Source of the DNA: Mesorhizobium sp. B2-4-15
Lineage (GTDB): Bacteria; Pseudomonadota; Alphaproteobacteria; Rhizobiales; Rhizobiaceae
Direction: 5' to 3'
NCBI RefSeq assembly: GCF_006658505.1
Contig: NZ_VFUZ01000016.1
Location: 62,001-126,000, forward strand
DNA length: 64,000 bases
The notes beneath the pieces were generated by a model. That model was not told the origin of the DNA. It saw nothing but the letters and a program-made list of their open reading frames with translations, and did no database searches. Below, piece after piece: positions 52,379 through 61,167 of the stretch. Position numbers and translations under genes: made by a program. Within the stretch, counting starts at the first letter, position 1; the number at the start of each line of letters is the position of its first letter.

Positions 52379-53395
52379 ATGGCTCTGACTTCAGTCGAAA
52401 AAAATCAGGAAATCTTGTCCCTGGCGCTTGAGGATCGCTCCGCTGGCTACCAGGATCTTGTTTCCAACTCGTGCGCGCTCCTGCATGTTCTGCAGAGCAA
52501 GGGCAAGTTCAAGGAGTTCTCCGGCCCGCGCATCCGCGAACGCCTCCTGTATACCAAGACCGGATCGGCGGTCTGGTATAACGGCTTCGGCTTCCTGAAC
52601 CCGGTTCCGACCGAGCTTTTCAACGACGCCGAATACACCCCGAAAATGGTTGCCGTCGCGGTCACCCTTGCCAATGAGGATATCCTCAACAACGAGGGCG
52701 AAAACCAGATCCTGGACATGATGGAAAGCCATATCGCAGCCGCCGAAAGCGAGCTGGAGGATGAGGTCGACATCTCGCTTCACAGCAACGGCACCCGCTT
52801 CGGCGGTCGCGAGCTCGGCGGCATGCAGTTGGCGGTTCCGACCGTCAACACCTCCGGCACCTATGCCGGCATCGATCGCGGCGCCAACCCGGTCTGGCGC
52901 ACCTCTGCGTTCGACGCGAATTCGTTCGCCGTCGACATCGGCACCCAGGTCACCGCAACGACCGTCCGCCCGATGCTCAACCGCATCATGACCCAGCGCG
53001 CACGCGGCAAGAAGGCCGCCGATATGATGCTGATGTCGGCGGAACACTACGCGGCCTATGACGCCGCCACGGTGGCCATCCAGCGCGTCAACGACACCAA
53101 CGCGCTGGGCAAGCTGGGCTTCACCTCGCTGAAGTACTACGGCGCCGGCCGCTCGGCCGACATCGTGCTTGAGGGCGGCATCGGTTCCAACATGCCGGCG
53201 AACACGACCTATGGTCTGGACACCGACAACCTTTGGATCCGCTACCACCCGGAACGCAACTTCAACAAGATCGGCAAGGCCATGGTCCCGATCAACCAGG
53301 ATGCCGTTGTCCAGTACATCGGATTCATGGGCGAACTGACCATGACCAATCCGCTGTTCCAGTGGAAGTTCTTCGACAGCAATCCGGCCGCTTAA
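52379..53395 (+). CDS. Major capsid protein
   Basis: A 338-residue coat protein of the P22-like/HK97-fold type, with an N-arm, an E-loop region (AEYTPKMVAVAVTLANEDILNNEG), and a P-domain-like centre with MLNRIMTQRARGKKAADMMLMS. It is preceded by the strongest ribosome-binding site in the prophage (AAGGAGG), as expected for the most abundant virion protein. It follows the scaffold gene and precedes a decoration-type protein. Confidence 0.85.
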   Translation: MALTSVEKNQEILSLALEDRSAGYQDLVSNSCALLHVLQSKGKFKEFSGPRIRERLLYTKTGSAVWYNGFGFLNPVPTELFNDAEYTPKMVAVAVTLANEDILNNEGENQILDMMESHIAAAESELEDEVDISLHSNGTRFGGRELGGMQLAVPTVNTSGTYAGIDRGANPVWRTSAFDANSFAVDIGTQVTATTVRPMLNRIMTQRARGKKAADMMLMSAEHYAAYDAATVAIQRVNDTNALGKLGFTSLKYYGAGRSADIVLEGGIGSNMPANTTYGLDTDNLWIRYHPERNFNKIGKAMVPINQDAVVQYIGFMGELTMTNPLFQWKFFDSNPAA

Positions 53396-53407
53396 GGAGG
53401 TCCGAAA

Positions 53408-53953
53408 ATGGCTTATGTTCCGCACACTCCCTATCTCGGCCTCCCGCCGATCGCCTCCACGATTGCCGCGCCGGCAGCAGGGGCACTGCCCCTCGGTCGC
53501 GGCTCTCCGGGGCCTTTCCTCGGCGACATCATCACCGCACAGGATCCGGTGTATGGCGTCGGCGAGTTCATCTATCTGCTCGGCGTCGTCGGGACGGTCG
53601 TCGGCTCCCTCGTCACCTTTGACGGCGCCAACGCTGGCACTCCGACCTGGCAGACAGCGCTTGCTCCGTCGACAGCCAACCTCAACGCACCGCTCGCGGT
53701 TGCCATGTCGGCAAACGTGGCCGGTCAGTATGGCTGGTATCAGCTCTTCGGCTCTGCGGTCGTTGCAACCAACGGCACTCTCGCCGCTGCTGGCGCCCCG
53801 GTCTACCTCGCCGGCACCGGTCAGGTGACATCTACCCAGGCCGCCGGCAAGCAGGTCGTGAACGCCCGCAGCGAAACGGCAACCGGCACCCCGGCGGCTG
53901 GGTTGGCGGTGGTGAAGATCAATTACCCGTTCGCACAGGGCCAGATCACCTAA
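53408..53953 (+). CDS. Head decoration-type protein
   Basis: A 181-residue beta-rich, Ala/Gly-rich protein, with an AYVPHTPYLGLPPIASTIAAPAAG start and many hydrophobic strands. Its place right after the capsid gene, with GGAGG at good spacing, suggests a head decoration or stabilising protein. A terminator follows. No family is recognised with certainty. Confidence 0.6.
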   Translation: MAYVPHTPYLGLPPIASTIAAPAAGALPLGRGSPGPFLGDIITAQDPVYGVGEFIYLLGVVGTVVGSLVTFDGANAGTPTWQTALAPSTANLNAPLAVAMSANVAGQYGWYQLFGSAVVATNGTLAAAGAPVYLAGTGQVTSTQAAGKQVVNARSETATGTPAAGLAVVKINYPFAQGQIT

Positions 53954-53976
53954 CCCTTCGACACCATCAACATCTG

Positions 53977-54001
53977 AGCGGGGCCTACGGGCCCTGCTTT
54001 T
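53977..54001 (+). terminator. Rho-independent terminator after capsid genes
   Basis: AGCGGGGCC (53977-53985) pairs with GGCCCTGCT, with one G-T pair and loop TACG, followed by TTTT. It lies inside the late block, so it may set the capsid-to-tail mRNA ratio. Confidence 0.7.
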
Positions 54002-54034
54002 CGTTTTGCAACCTCTCAGACAGGAAGAAAATCC

Positions 54035-54853
54035 ATGAACGTTCACGCGAATCCCAACGCAAACTATCACACCGTCAACGTCAGCTTCCGCAGCCATGCC
54101 CAGCTTGACGAACAAGCCAGCAAGAAGGCCGGCCGCCAGATTTGGACGGAGATCGAAGTTTGCGACATCAGCTTTCCCGCCAACAGGCAGACCAAAGCGA
54201 CCTTCCCGGCGCACGAGGTGGAACCGAACGCCACCCGCGAGAGCATGGTGAATGGCGGCCCCGAGGTCACCTATGCGCAGCTCTACAATGACCAGTATTT
54301 GGCCTTCAAGAACGGTTCGGCCCAGCCGGTCAGCGGAACACCGCTTTCCGAAGCGCCGTTCCTATCGGAAGCAAAGCGTCGCGAGCTGAAGGCGCTCAAC
54401 ATCCATACCGTCGATGCCCTCGCATCGCTCGACGGCGCTCAGCTGAAGCAACTCGGGATGGGCGGCCGCGAACTGAAGAACCAGGCGCAGGCCTATCTCG
54501 ACAATGCGGCGGGCTCCGCTGACGTGACTGGCCTTGCCGCACAGGTCGCGCTGCTTCAGCAGCAGTTGGCCGAAGAGCGCCGGTTGCGCGAAGAGGATGC
54601 CAAGGCCGCGCTCAACAAGCGTGAACGCATCAAGGCCGGTGAGAAAATCGACGAGCCGGCGGACGAGGATGCCGACGATCTGGAAACGGAAGAACCGGAG
54701 GCGATCGACCCGCCGACTGCGGAAGAGATCGACGCCATGGATGATGAAGCATTGAAAGGCTACATCGCCAGGGAAACCGGGAGCCGCCCGCGCGGCAATC
54801 CGAACCATGACACCTTGGTCGCTGCGGCCAAGGAACTGGCGATGGTGGCGTAA
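54035..54853 (+). CDS. Phage structural hypothetical protein (272 residues)
   Basis: Residues 1-100 are a beta-rich domain (NYHTVNVSFRSHAQLDEQASKKAGR). Residues about 105-150 hold an HhH-like helix pair (LNIHTVDALASLDGAQLKQLG). Residues 150-272 are coiled coil and acidic (KINERERIKAGEK-type stretch). Such proteins lie between capsid and connector genes in rhizobial short-tailed phages. The function is not known to me. Confidence 0.6.
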   Translation: MNVHANPNANYHTVNVSFRSHAQLDEQASKKAGRQIWTEIEVCDISFPANRQTKATFPAHEVEPNATRESMVNGGPEVTYAQLYNDQYLAFKNGSAQPVSGTPLSEAPFLSEAKRRELKALNIHTVDALASLDGAQLKQLGMGGRELKNQAQAYLDNAAGSADVTGLAAQVALLQQQLAEERRLREEDAKAALNKRERIKAGEKIDEPADEDADDLETEEPEAIDPPTAEEIDAMDDEALKGYIARETGSRPRGNPNHDTLVAAAKELAMVA

Positions 54854-54859
54854 GCCGTC

Positions 54860-55561
54860 ATGAGCATCCTCAGCGTCATTCAACTGGTTTGCCCGGTCAT
54901 CGGCCTGAATGTGCCGACGGCCGTTTTTTCAGCAACCGACCGCGAATTGGTCGAGTTGCAGGCGCTCGCCAACGAGATGGCGCAGAGGATCGCTTTCGAC
55001 AACAGGGATTGGACCAAGTTCAAGACGCTCGGCACCTTTACGGGCGACGGCACCACGGTCGGGTTCAGTCTCCCGACCGACTATCAGCGCATGCTGAAAA
55101 AGGCGCGCATCTGGCCTTCGGCAAGCCCGTTTGCGCCCTACACGCACTATCCCGACACCGATCAGTGGCTTGGCATCACCGTCCAGAATTTCCGCAGCAT
55201 CATCGGCGCGTGGACCATGATCGGCGAACAGGTCCTGATTAAGCCGGCGATGGCCAGCCTCTCGACGGCGCAATTCTACTACATCACGAACCAGATCATC
55301 AAAGACAAGGACGGCGCGCCGAAAACCACGTTCACTGCTGACGATGATGTTTTCCGCCTCGACGAGCGCGTGCTGAAACTCGGCATGATCTGGCAGTGGA
55401 AGGCCAACAAGGGCATGGCCTACGCCGAGGATATGGCGAACTACGAGGATGCGCTTGCGGTGTCTGCCGGAGCCGACAAGGGCTCGAATATTATTGTGGT
55501 TGGCCGTGGCCGCATGCCGGTTGACAGCGATATCGCGTTCCCCGGAGTGATCATGCCATGA
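54860..55561 (+). CDS. Head-tail connector (P22 gp4-like adaptor)
   Basis: A 233-residue protein. The order after the capsid (adaptor then gp10-like) and pieces such as LQALANEMAQRIAFDNRDWTKF fit the adaptor proteins that seal the portal in short-tailed phages. It starts 6 bases after the previous gene and overlaps the next by four. Assignment is by position and weak pattern similarity. Confidence 0.6.
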   Translation: MSILSVIQLVCPVIGLNVPTAVFSATDRELVELQALANEMAQRIAFDNRDWTKFKTLGTFTGDGTTVGFSLPTDYQRMLKKARIWPSASPFAPYTHYPDTDQWLGITVQNFRSIIGAWTMIGEQVLIKPAMASLSTAQFYYITNQIIKDKDGAPKTTFTADDDVFRLDERVLKLGMIWQWKANKGMAYAEDMANYEDALAVSAGADKGSNIIVVGRGRMPVDSDIAFPGVIMP

Positions 55562-57144
55562 GGGCGGGCTTTCGGCGCGTCCCGGTGCAGGCCCAGGCTC
55601 AGCAGCGGCATGAGACGTACACCTTCCCAGCGCCGACGCGGGGCAAGATATCGAACGAAAACCTCGCCGCAGCCGGCCCGCAAGGTGCCAAGGTCTTGGA
55701 AAACTGGTTCCCGACAAGCACTGGTATCCGCTTGCGTGGCGGCGCTTCCAGGCACGCAACCATCGGCACCATCCCCGTCACAAGCATGATGTCCTATGAC
55801 GGCCCAGCCGGCCGGTTCATGTTCGCATGCGACGGCACCAAGATTTTCGACACCACCGCCCCGGCCGATCCGACCATCCCGCCGTCGCCGGTCATCACCG
55901 GCCTGACCAGCGGCTATTTCTCCTATGTGCAATTTGCGACGCCTGGGGGCTATTACCTCTCTGCCGTGAACGGCACCGACAGCATGCGGCAATTCGACGG
56001 AACGACATGGACGACGGTTGCCGCCCTCGGACCGTCGATCAACACCAACCAGTTGTCGTTCATCTGGGCCTATAAAAACCGTCAGTTCTTCGTTCAGAAA
56101 AACACCCTCAATGTCTGGTTCCTGCCCGTCGATTCGATATCAGGCACAGCCACCGTTTATTCACTCGCCGGCGTGTTTCAGCGCGGCGGTTCCGTGCTCT
56201 GCGGCGGCACCTGGTCGCTCGAGACTGGCGGCGGCATCGACGACAAATGCGTGATCATTTCCGATCGCGGCGAAGTCGCCGTTTTCCAGGGAACAAACCC
56301 CGCCGATCCAACGGCCTGGTCGATCGTCGGACGCTATGACATGTCGCCGCCGCGCGGGCCCCGAGCGCTGATGCAGGCTGGTGGCGATCTGCTGATCGGC
56401 ATGGATGACGGCATCGTCCCGATATCGCAGGCGATCCAGAAGGACGCCGCCGCACTGGCGTTGATCAGCGTGACACGCGCCATTGAGCCGGATTGGCGCC
56501 GTGAAGTGGCCGCGCGTTCGGTATTGCCGTGGGAACTTTTGAAATGGCCGACGTTCAACATGGGCATCGTCGCGCTGCCGGCCGACGCGGGCCAGGACAA
56601 GAAGGTCTTTGTCGTCAATCTGCAAACCGGCGCATGGGCAGATTATACCGGGTGGGATGCCCGTTGCCTCGTCCTGCATGAAGGCTGGGCCTATTTCGGC
56701 ACGTCGGACGGCAAGGTCATGCAATGCGAGGTCGGCGGCAATGATGACGGCATGCCGTACACCTGCACCTATGTCGGTCTGTTCGACCACATGAAGCGGG
56801 TGGCAAGGACCAAGATCCTTCATATGGCCAGGACCGTCTTTCTGGCCAGCCGCAAGTTCATTCCCAAGCTTTCGGTCTCGACGAACTATCAGGTGACGTT
56901 GCCGTCGGCGCCGCCGTCGACGCCCAATGACGTCACCTTTGACGCATGGGATTCCGGGCTTTGGGATGTTGCGGTCTGGGATGCTGGTTCCGTCAAAACC
57001 GTGTCGACCAAATGGACGTCGATCGGGCAATCCGGCTTCATCGTCGCGCCCCAGGTGCAGGTGACATGCGGTGTCACACCGACGCCCGATGCCGAGCTGG
57101 TGGCGATCGACATGACCTTTGAAACCGGGGCCGTCGTCGTTTGA
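55558..57144 (+). CDS. Tail stabilisation/hub protein (P22 gp10-like)
   Basis: A 528-residue beta-propeller-like protein. Repeated motifs such as GARFMFACDGTKIFD, YYLSAVNGTDSMRQFDG, and KNRQFFVQKNTLNVWFLP suggest WD-like blades found in the short-tail hub. It follows the adaptor and is coupled to it by a 4-base overlap. The C-terminus is probably the fibre or spike attachment. Confidence 0.7.
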   Translation: MRAGFRRVPVQAQAQQRHETYTFPAPTRGKISNENLAAAGPQGAKVLENWFPTSTGIRLRGGASRHATIGTIPVTSMMSYDGPAGRFMFACDGTKIFDTTAPADPTIPPSPVITGLTSGYFSYVQFATPGGYYLSAVNGTDSMRQFDGTTWTTVAALGPSINTNQLSFIWAYKNRQFFVQKNTLNVWFLPVDSISGTATVYSLAGVFQRGGSVLCGGTWSLETGGGIDDKCVIISDRGEVAVFQGTNPADPTAWSIVGRYDMSPPRGPRALMQAGGDLLIGMDDGIVPISQAIQKDAAALALISVTRAIEPDWRREVAARSVLPWELLKWPTFNMGIVALPADAGQDKKVFVVNLQTGAWADYTGWDARCLVLHEGWAYFGTSDGKVMQCEVGGNDDGMPYTCTYVGLFDHMKRVARTKILHMARTVFLASRKFIPKLSVSTNYQVTLPSAPPSTPNDVTFDAWDSGLWDVAVWDAGSVKTVSTKWTSIGQSGFIVAPQVQVTCGVTPTPDAELVAIDMTFETGAVVV

Positions 57145-57587
57145 GGCTCCTTTTCGACCATAACGAGGCCGTCGCGCGGTTCGTGGCGGACATGACACCC
57201 GGCTGTGAAAACGGCTTCGGGAACAGCAAGGCGATCGGCGTCCTTGATGACGATGGTGAGTTGGTTGCCGGCATGGTGTTTCATGACTGGCAACCAGGCC
57301 CCGGCCTGATCCAGATATCGAGCGCTTCGAAAACGGCTCGGTGGCTCACCGCCAATGTCCGCCACATCATGTTTTCGTACCCATTCGACCAGATCGGTTG
57401 CCAGATGGTCGTTTTGCAGGTGTCGGCGAAGAATGAGCGTATGGTTCGGATCGCCAAGGCCTTCGGCTTCACCCCGTATTTCATCAAACGCATGCGCGGC
57501 CGCGACGAAGACGGTTTCGTCTTCACGCTGACCGACGACGATTGGCGCAACAGCAGGTTCACGAGGAAAATCCATGGGCAAGCCTAG
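57141..57587 (+). CDS. GNAT-family N-acetyltransferase in the tail block
   Basis: A 148-residue GNAT protein. The core motif (QVSAKNERMVRIAKAFGFTPYFIKR) forms the acetyl-CoA-binding region. The start is TTG at the stop of the previous gene. It lies between tail genes and is found at this point in related rhizobial phages. It probably modifies a phage or host component; the target is unknown. The 3' end overlaps the next gene by 14 bases. Confidence 0.8.
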   Translation: MRLLFDHNEAVARFVADMTPGCENGFGNSKAIGVLDDDGELVAGMVFHDWQPGPGLIQISSASKTARWLTANVRHIMFSYPFDQIGCQMVVLQVSAKNERMVRIAKAFGFTPYFIKRMRGRDEDGFVFTLTDDDWRNSRFTRKIHGQA

Positions 57588-58587
57588 CGCACCGACGCCT
57601 CCGGATCCGAAAGAGACTTCGGCCGCGTCGACCGGGACGAACATCTCCACGGCGCTCGCGAATTCGTATCTGAACAACGCCGATCAGGTCGGGCCCAACG
57701 GCACGATCACCTATACGAACAACGGCTCGCAAACCATCAAGGACCCCTATACCGGGCAGAGCTACGACATTCCGACGCGGACAGCGACGACGACGCTTTC
57801 GCCGGCGCAGCAGGCGATCAAGGACCAGACGGACAAGGCGCAGCTCAACCTCGGCACGCTCGCCAACACCCAGTCGTCGTTCCTCAACGACTATATGGCG
57901 AAACCCTTTGACGGTTCGAATGACGCGACCGAATCCCGGCTGTTGCAGCTCGGCAAAGAACGGCTCGATCCGATCCTCGCGCAACAGTCCGACGCGCTCC
58001 AGACCCAACTTTCCAACCAGGGGATCAAGCTCGGTTCCGCAGCCTATGACCGCGCCATGACGCAGCAGGCCCAGCATGCCAACGATGCGACCGATCAATT
58101 GATCTTGCAGGGCCACGGGCAAGCCTTCTCCGAAGCCCAGGCCGTTCGCAACCAGCCGATCAACGAAATCACGGCGCTGCTTTCCGGGTCGCAGGTCTCG
58201 AACCCGCAGGCGGCCGCCTATACCCCGAGCACGATCCCGACAACGGACAACGCAGGCATAATCGCCAACAACTACGATCAGCAGATGAACGCCTACAATA
58301 CCCAGATGTCGCAGGCCAGCAGCCTGGCCGGCGGCCTGTTTGGCCTTGGTGGGAAGCTGATCAGCCTGTCCGACGACGACGCCAAGAAGGACAAGGAACG
58401 GCTTGCCGACATCACGCCCGAAATGGGCCTCTGGAAATTCCACTACAAAGGCGAACCAAACGACGCCCCGATGCGGCTTGGCCTCATGGCCAGCGAAGTC
58501 GAAAAGGTTCGCCCCGATGCCGTTACGCGTCGTCCGGACGGATATCGCCAAGTCGATTACGGCAAAGCCCTGTCGCTGGGAGCCTGA
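57574..58587 (+). CDS. Tail protein with S74-like C-terminal chaperone domain
   Basis: A 337-residue protein. The first 250 residues are Asn/Gln/Thr-rich tail-fibre-like. The C-terminus (SLSDDDAKKDKERLADI, then FHYKGEPNDAPMRLGLMASEVEKVRPDAVTRRPDGYRQVDYGKAL) matches the intramolecular chaperone (peptidase S74) domain that trimerises and self-cleaves in phage fibres. The SD-x-x-x-K start of that domain is visible. It is probably a needle or fibre protein. Confidence 0.75.
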   Translation: MGKPSAPTPPDPKETSAASTGTNISTALANSYLNNADQVGPNGTITYTNNGSQTIKDPYTGQSYDIPTRTATTTLSPAQQAIKDQTDKAQLNLGTLANTQSSFLNDYMAKPFDGSNDATESRLLQLGKERLDPILAQQSDALQTQLSNQGIKLGSAAYDRAMTQQAQHANDATDQLILQGHGQAFSEAQAVRNQPINEITALLSGSQVSNPQAAAYTPSTIPTTDNAGIIANNYDQQMNAYNTQMSQASSLAGGLFGLGGKLISLSDDDAKKDKERLADITPEMGLWKFHYKGEPNDAPMRLGLMASEVEKVRPDAVTRRPDGYRQVDYGKALSLGA

Positions 58588-58590
58588 TGC

Positions 58591-61167
58591 ATGGCACTTT
58601 CTTTCATCTATGACCCCAGCAAGGAAACGCCTGCCGGCCTCGCCAGCAAGCGGGCTGTTGTTCAGGCGCTCATGGCGTCGCAGCGCGCGCCGCGCAATGT
58701 CGGCGAGGGCCTGAGTGCACTCGGCGACGGTATCGTTGAGAACGTACTGAACAGCCGCATTGCTGCGGCCGACGCTGCTGGCCGGGCATCCGCCGCCGAC
58801 ACCTTGAACGGTCTGGCCGGTGGCGGGACTTTCCCCGCCGCGCCAAGCCCGGATGCAGCAAGCGCCGCGTCGTCTGGCGCATTGCCCTCGGTGGACGTCA
58901 GCAAGAGTGCTTCCGGCTCGGTCGATCCGCAGACCGTTTTTGCGGGGCTGAAGGCGAGGGGGCTCAATGATGCCCAGGCCTATGCCACCCTTGGCAACTG
59001 GAAACAGGAAAGCGAGTTTCGCCCGGGCGCGGTAAACCCGGCCGAGGGCGCGATCGGTTTCGACCAATGGCGGCTTGAGCGTGCGGATGCGCTCCGCAAC
59101 TTTGCGGCCACGGGACAATTTGGCGGCCAGCAGGTCGGGCAGGCGGGCCGCAACGTCAATGACCCAGAAGTCCAAATGGACTATTATGTCAATGAGTTGA
59201 AGAACCATGCCGGCGGCAACGCCTTCATGGCCGCGAACGATATCCCGTCGGCCAACGCGGCGCTGAAAACCTTCATTGCTTACGGCAGCCCCTACGATAA
59301 GGGCGGCGAAGGCACCCGCCTCGCCAATGCACTCGCCTATCAGAAATTGGGATTCGGCGCGCCAGCCAACCAGAACGCGGCATCGGCCGATCCCACTGGT
59401 GATGGCGGCTCGCCTGCTCTGGCCTTCGCTGCGACACCGAACCAGGTGCCGATCCCGCCTCCTATGCCAGGCCAACCACAAGCGAATGCCGCTCCGGCCG
59501 CGCCGCCTGTCCAGACGGCCAGCCTCGATCCGGGTATTGGCCTTCCGCCCAATTCCTCGCCCGCGCTCGATCCTGGCATCTTGGCCGCCGCCTCAAATGC
59601 TCAATCGAGCGATCCCGGCATTGTGGCGGCTGGCCCCGCGCTCCCGGCCTCGGCGCCGATCCCGACGCCTTCCCCAAATGCTGGCTACGTGCCAGGCGCA
59701 CCTGGAGCGACTTCGCCGGCCGGTCAGCGCGTTCTCTCGACGATGATGCAGCAAGACCCACTCAGCGGGCCCGGGGGTGTCGTTCAGGCTCTCAGCGCGG
59801 CAAACCCGCCCGCGCCAGCCTCAGCGCCTTCGCCTGTCGCTGCCGCGCTTGCCGGTGCCACACAGCCACAGGCATCGGCCGGGCCGTCTCCCGACGTCCA
59901 GAAAGTGGCTCAAGCGATGTCAGGCAACAACTTGCCGGTCATGGCTGGTGGTTCCTCGGATGCCATCCCGCAGGGCGCGCAGCAGCAGGGCCCGACGGTC
60001 CAGCAGCTTATGAAGGCGATGAGCAATCCTTGGCTGTCTCCCGATCAACAGCAGCTTGTCGGGTCTATGCTATCCGCTCGCCTGACGCCGCACAAAATCG
60101 AGATGGTTTCCCTCGGTAACGGTGTGACAGCCGAAGTGGATTCGATGACAGGTCAGATCGTCGGCCAGATCAAGGGCCAGCCGGATCTGAAGTCGATCAA
60201 GGACGCCGCCGGCAACGAATACATGTTCAACCCGGCTGATCCAACGCATCCGATCACTGCTGATACGCTTTTGGGTAATCAGGCTGGGAGAGGGCAGGCC
60301 GCACAGGCCAATGGTCTGCCCGACCCATATGCATCGCCGTTCCCGCGCACGATTGCCCGGACGGACGTGATGAAGGATTGCGAGGGTTATCTTGCCCAGT
60401 CCAGGGCCTTGGGCACGCCCCCGGTTCCGTTCAACGACTACCAGATGAATTTGAAGAAGCAGGGCGCTCAAAGCGTCGTCTTCAACCAGGAGAACGCGGC
60501 GAACAAGGCGGTTGGCGAAGCGATCGGCAACAACATGGCCGACTACATCAACGGCGCCAAGGATGCCCGCACGAAGGTTCAGGCCCTCAATATGATCAAG
60601 GGCGTGCTTGACCAGTATGGCGGCAACATCAGCACAGGCCCCGGCGCTCGGACGATGCTTGCCGGGAAGCAGATGCTGGCAAATGCCTTCCCTGGCACGT
60701 TTGGAGATCAGGCCGGCCCGACCGAAATGCTGCAAAAACTCTCGACGCAGCTTGCGACGGCCGATGCCAAGGGCCTTGCTTCCCGCCCGACGCAGTTCGA
60801 TTTCGCGACGTACCTGAAGAATAACCCCGGCATTCAGATGTCGGTTGCCGGGCAGAAGGCCCTCGTCAATCTGAAGCTTCAGCAGGCCCAGCATGATTAT
60901 GAACTGGGCTCGATGGCGACCCATAAGCAGTACGCCAACGATCCGGGCGGGTGGGCGGACGTCGTGGCGCAGTACGACAAGGATCATCCGCTGATCAACC
61001 CGCTGACGAATAAGCCCGCCGATCCCAATGCGACGGACTTCCCGGACCCGACAGCCGCGCCACAGAGCGCCGCGCCGCCTGTTCCCGGGGCAAGCAAGGC
61101 TCCGGATGGAAATTGGTATGTTCCTGACCGCGCCCGGCCTGGGAAGTATCTGAAGGTGGTTCAGTAA
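58591..61167 (+). CDS. Large virion protein with lysozyme-like domain (internal or ejection protein)
   Basis: An 858-residue protein. Residues about 113-255 form a phage-lysozyme-2 domain (GNWKQESEF with catalytic-type Glu140, and GAIGFDQW). A Pro/Ala-rich linker follows (about 265-480), then helical domains. The N-terminus carries PRNVGEGLSALGDG, repeated in the gene at 63523. In short-tailed phages such proteins are packed in the head and cut peptidoglycan at infection. It overlaps the next gene by one base. Confidence 0.75.
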   Translation: MALSFIYDPSKETPAGLASKRAVVQALMASQRAPRNVGEGLSALGDGIVENVLNSRIAAADAAGRASAADTLNGLAGGGTFPAAPSPDAASAASSGALPSVDVSKSASGSVDPQTVFAGLKARGLNDAQAYATLGNWKQESEFRPGAVNPAEGAIGFDQWRLERADALRNFAATGQFGGQQVGQAGRNVNDPEVQMDYYVNELKNHAGGNAFMAANDIPSANAALKTFIAYGSPYDKGGEGTRLANALAYQKLGFGAPANQNAASADPTGDGGSPALAFAATPNQVPIPPPMPGQPQANAAPAAPPVQTASLDPGIGLPPNSSPALDPGILAAASNAQSSDPGIVAAGPALPASAPIPTPSPNAGYVPGAPGATSPAGQRVLSTMMQQDPLSGPGGVVQALSAANPPAPASAPSPVAAALAGATQPQASAGPSPDVQKVAQAMSGNNLPVMAGGSSDAIPQGAQQQGPTVQQLMKAMSNPWLSPDQQQLVGSMLSARLTPHKIEMVSLGNGVTAEVDSMTGQIVGQIKGQPDLKSIKDAAGNEYMFNPADPTHPITADTLLGNQAGRGQAAQANGLPDPYASPFPRTIARTDVMKDCEGYLAQSRALGTPPVPFNDYQMNLKKQGAQSVVFNQENAANKAVGEAIGNNMADYINGAKDARTKVQALNMIKGVLDQYGGNISTGPGARTMLAGKQMLANAFPGTFGDQAGPTEMLQKLSTQLATADAKGLASRPTQFDFATYLKNNPGIQMSVAGQKALVNLKLQQAQHDYELGSMATHKQYANDPGGWADVVAQYDKDHPLINPLTNKPADPNATDFPDPTAAPQSAAPPVPGASKAPDGNWYVPDRARPGKYLKVVQ

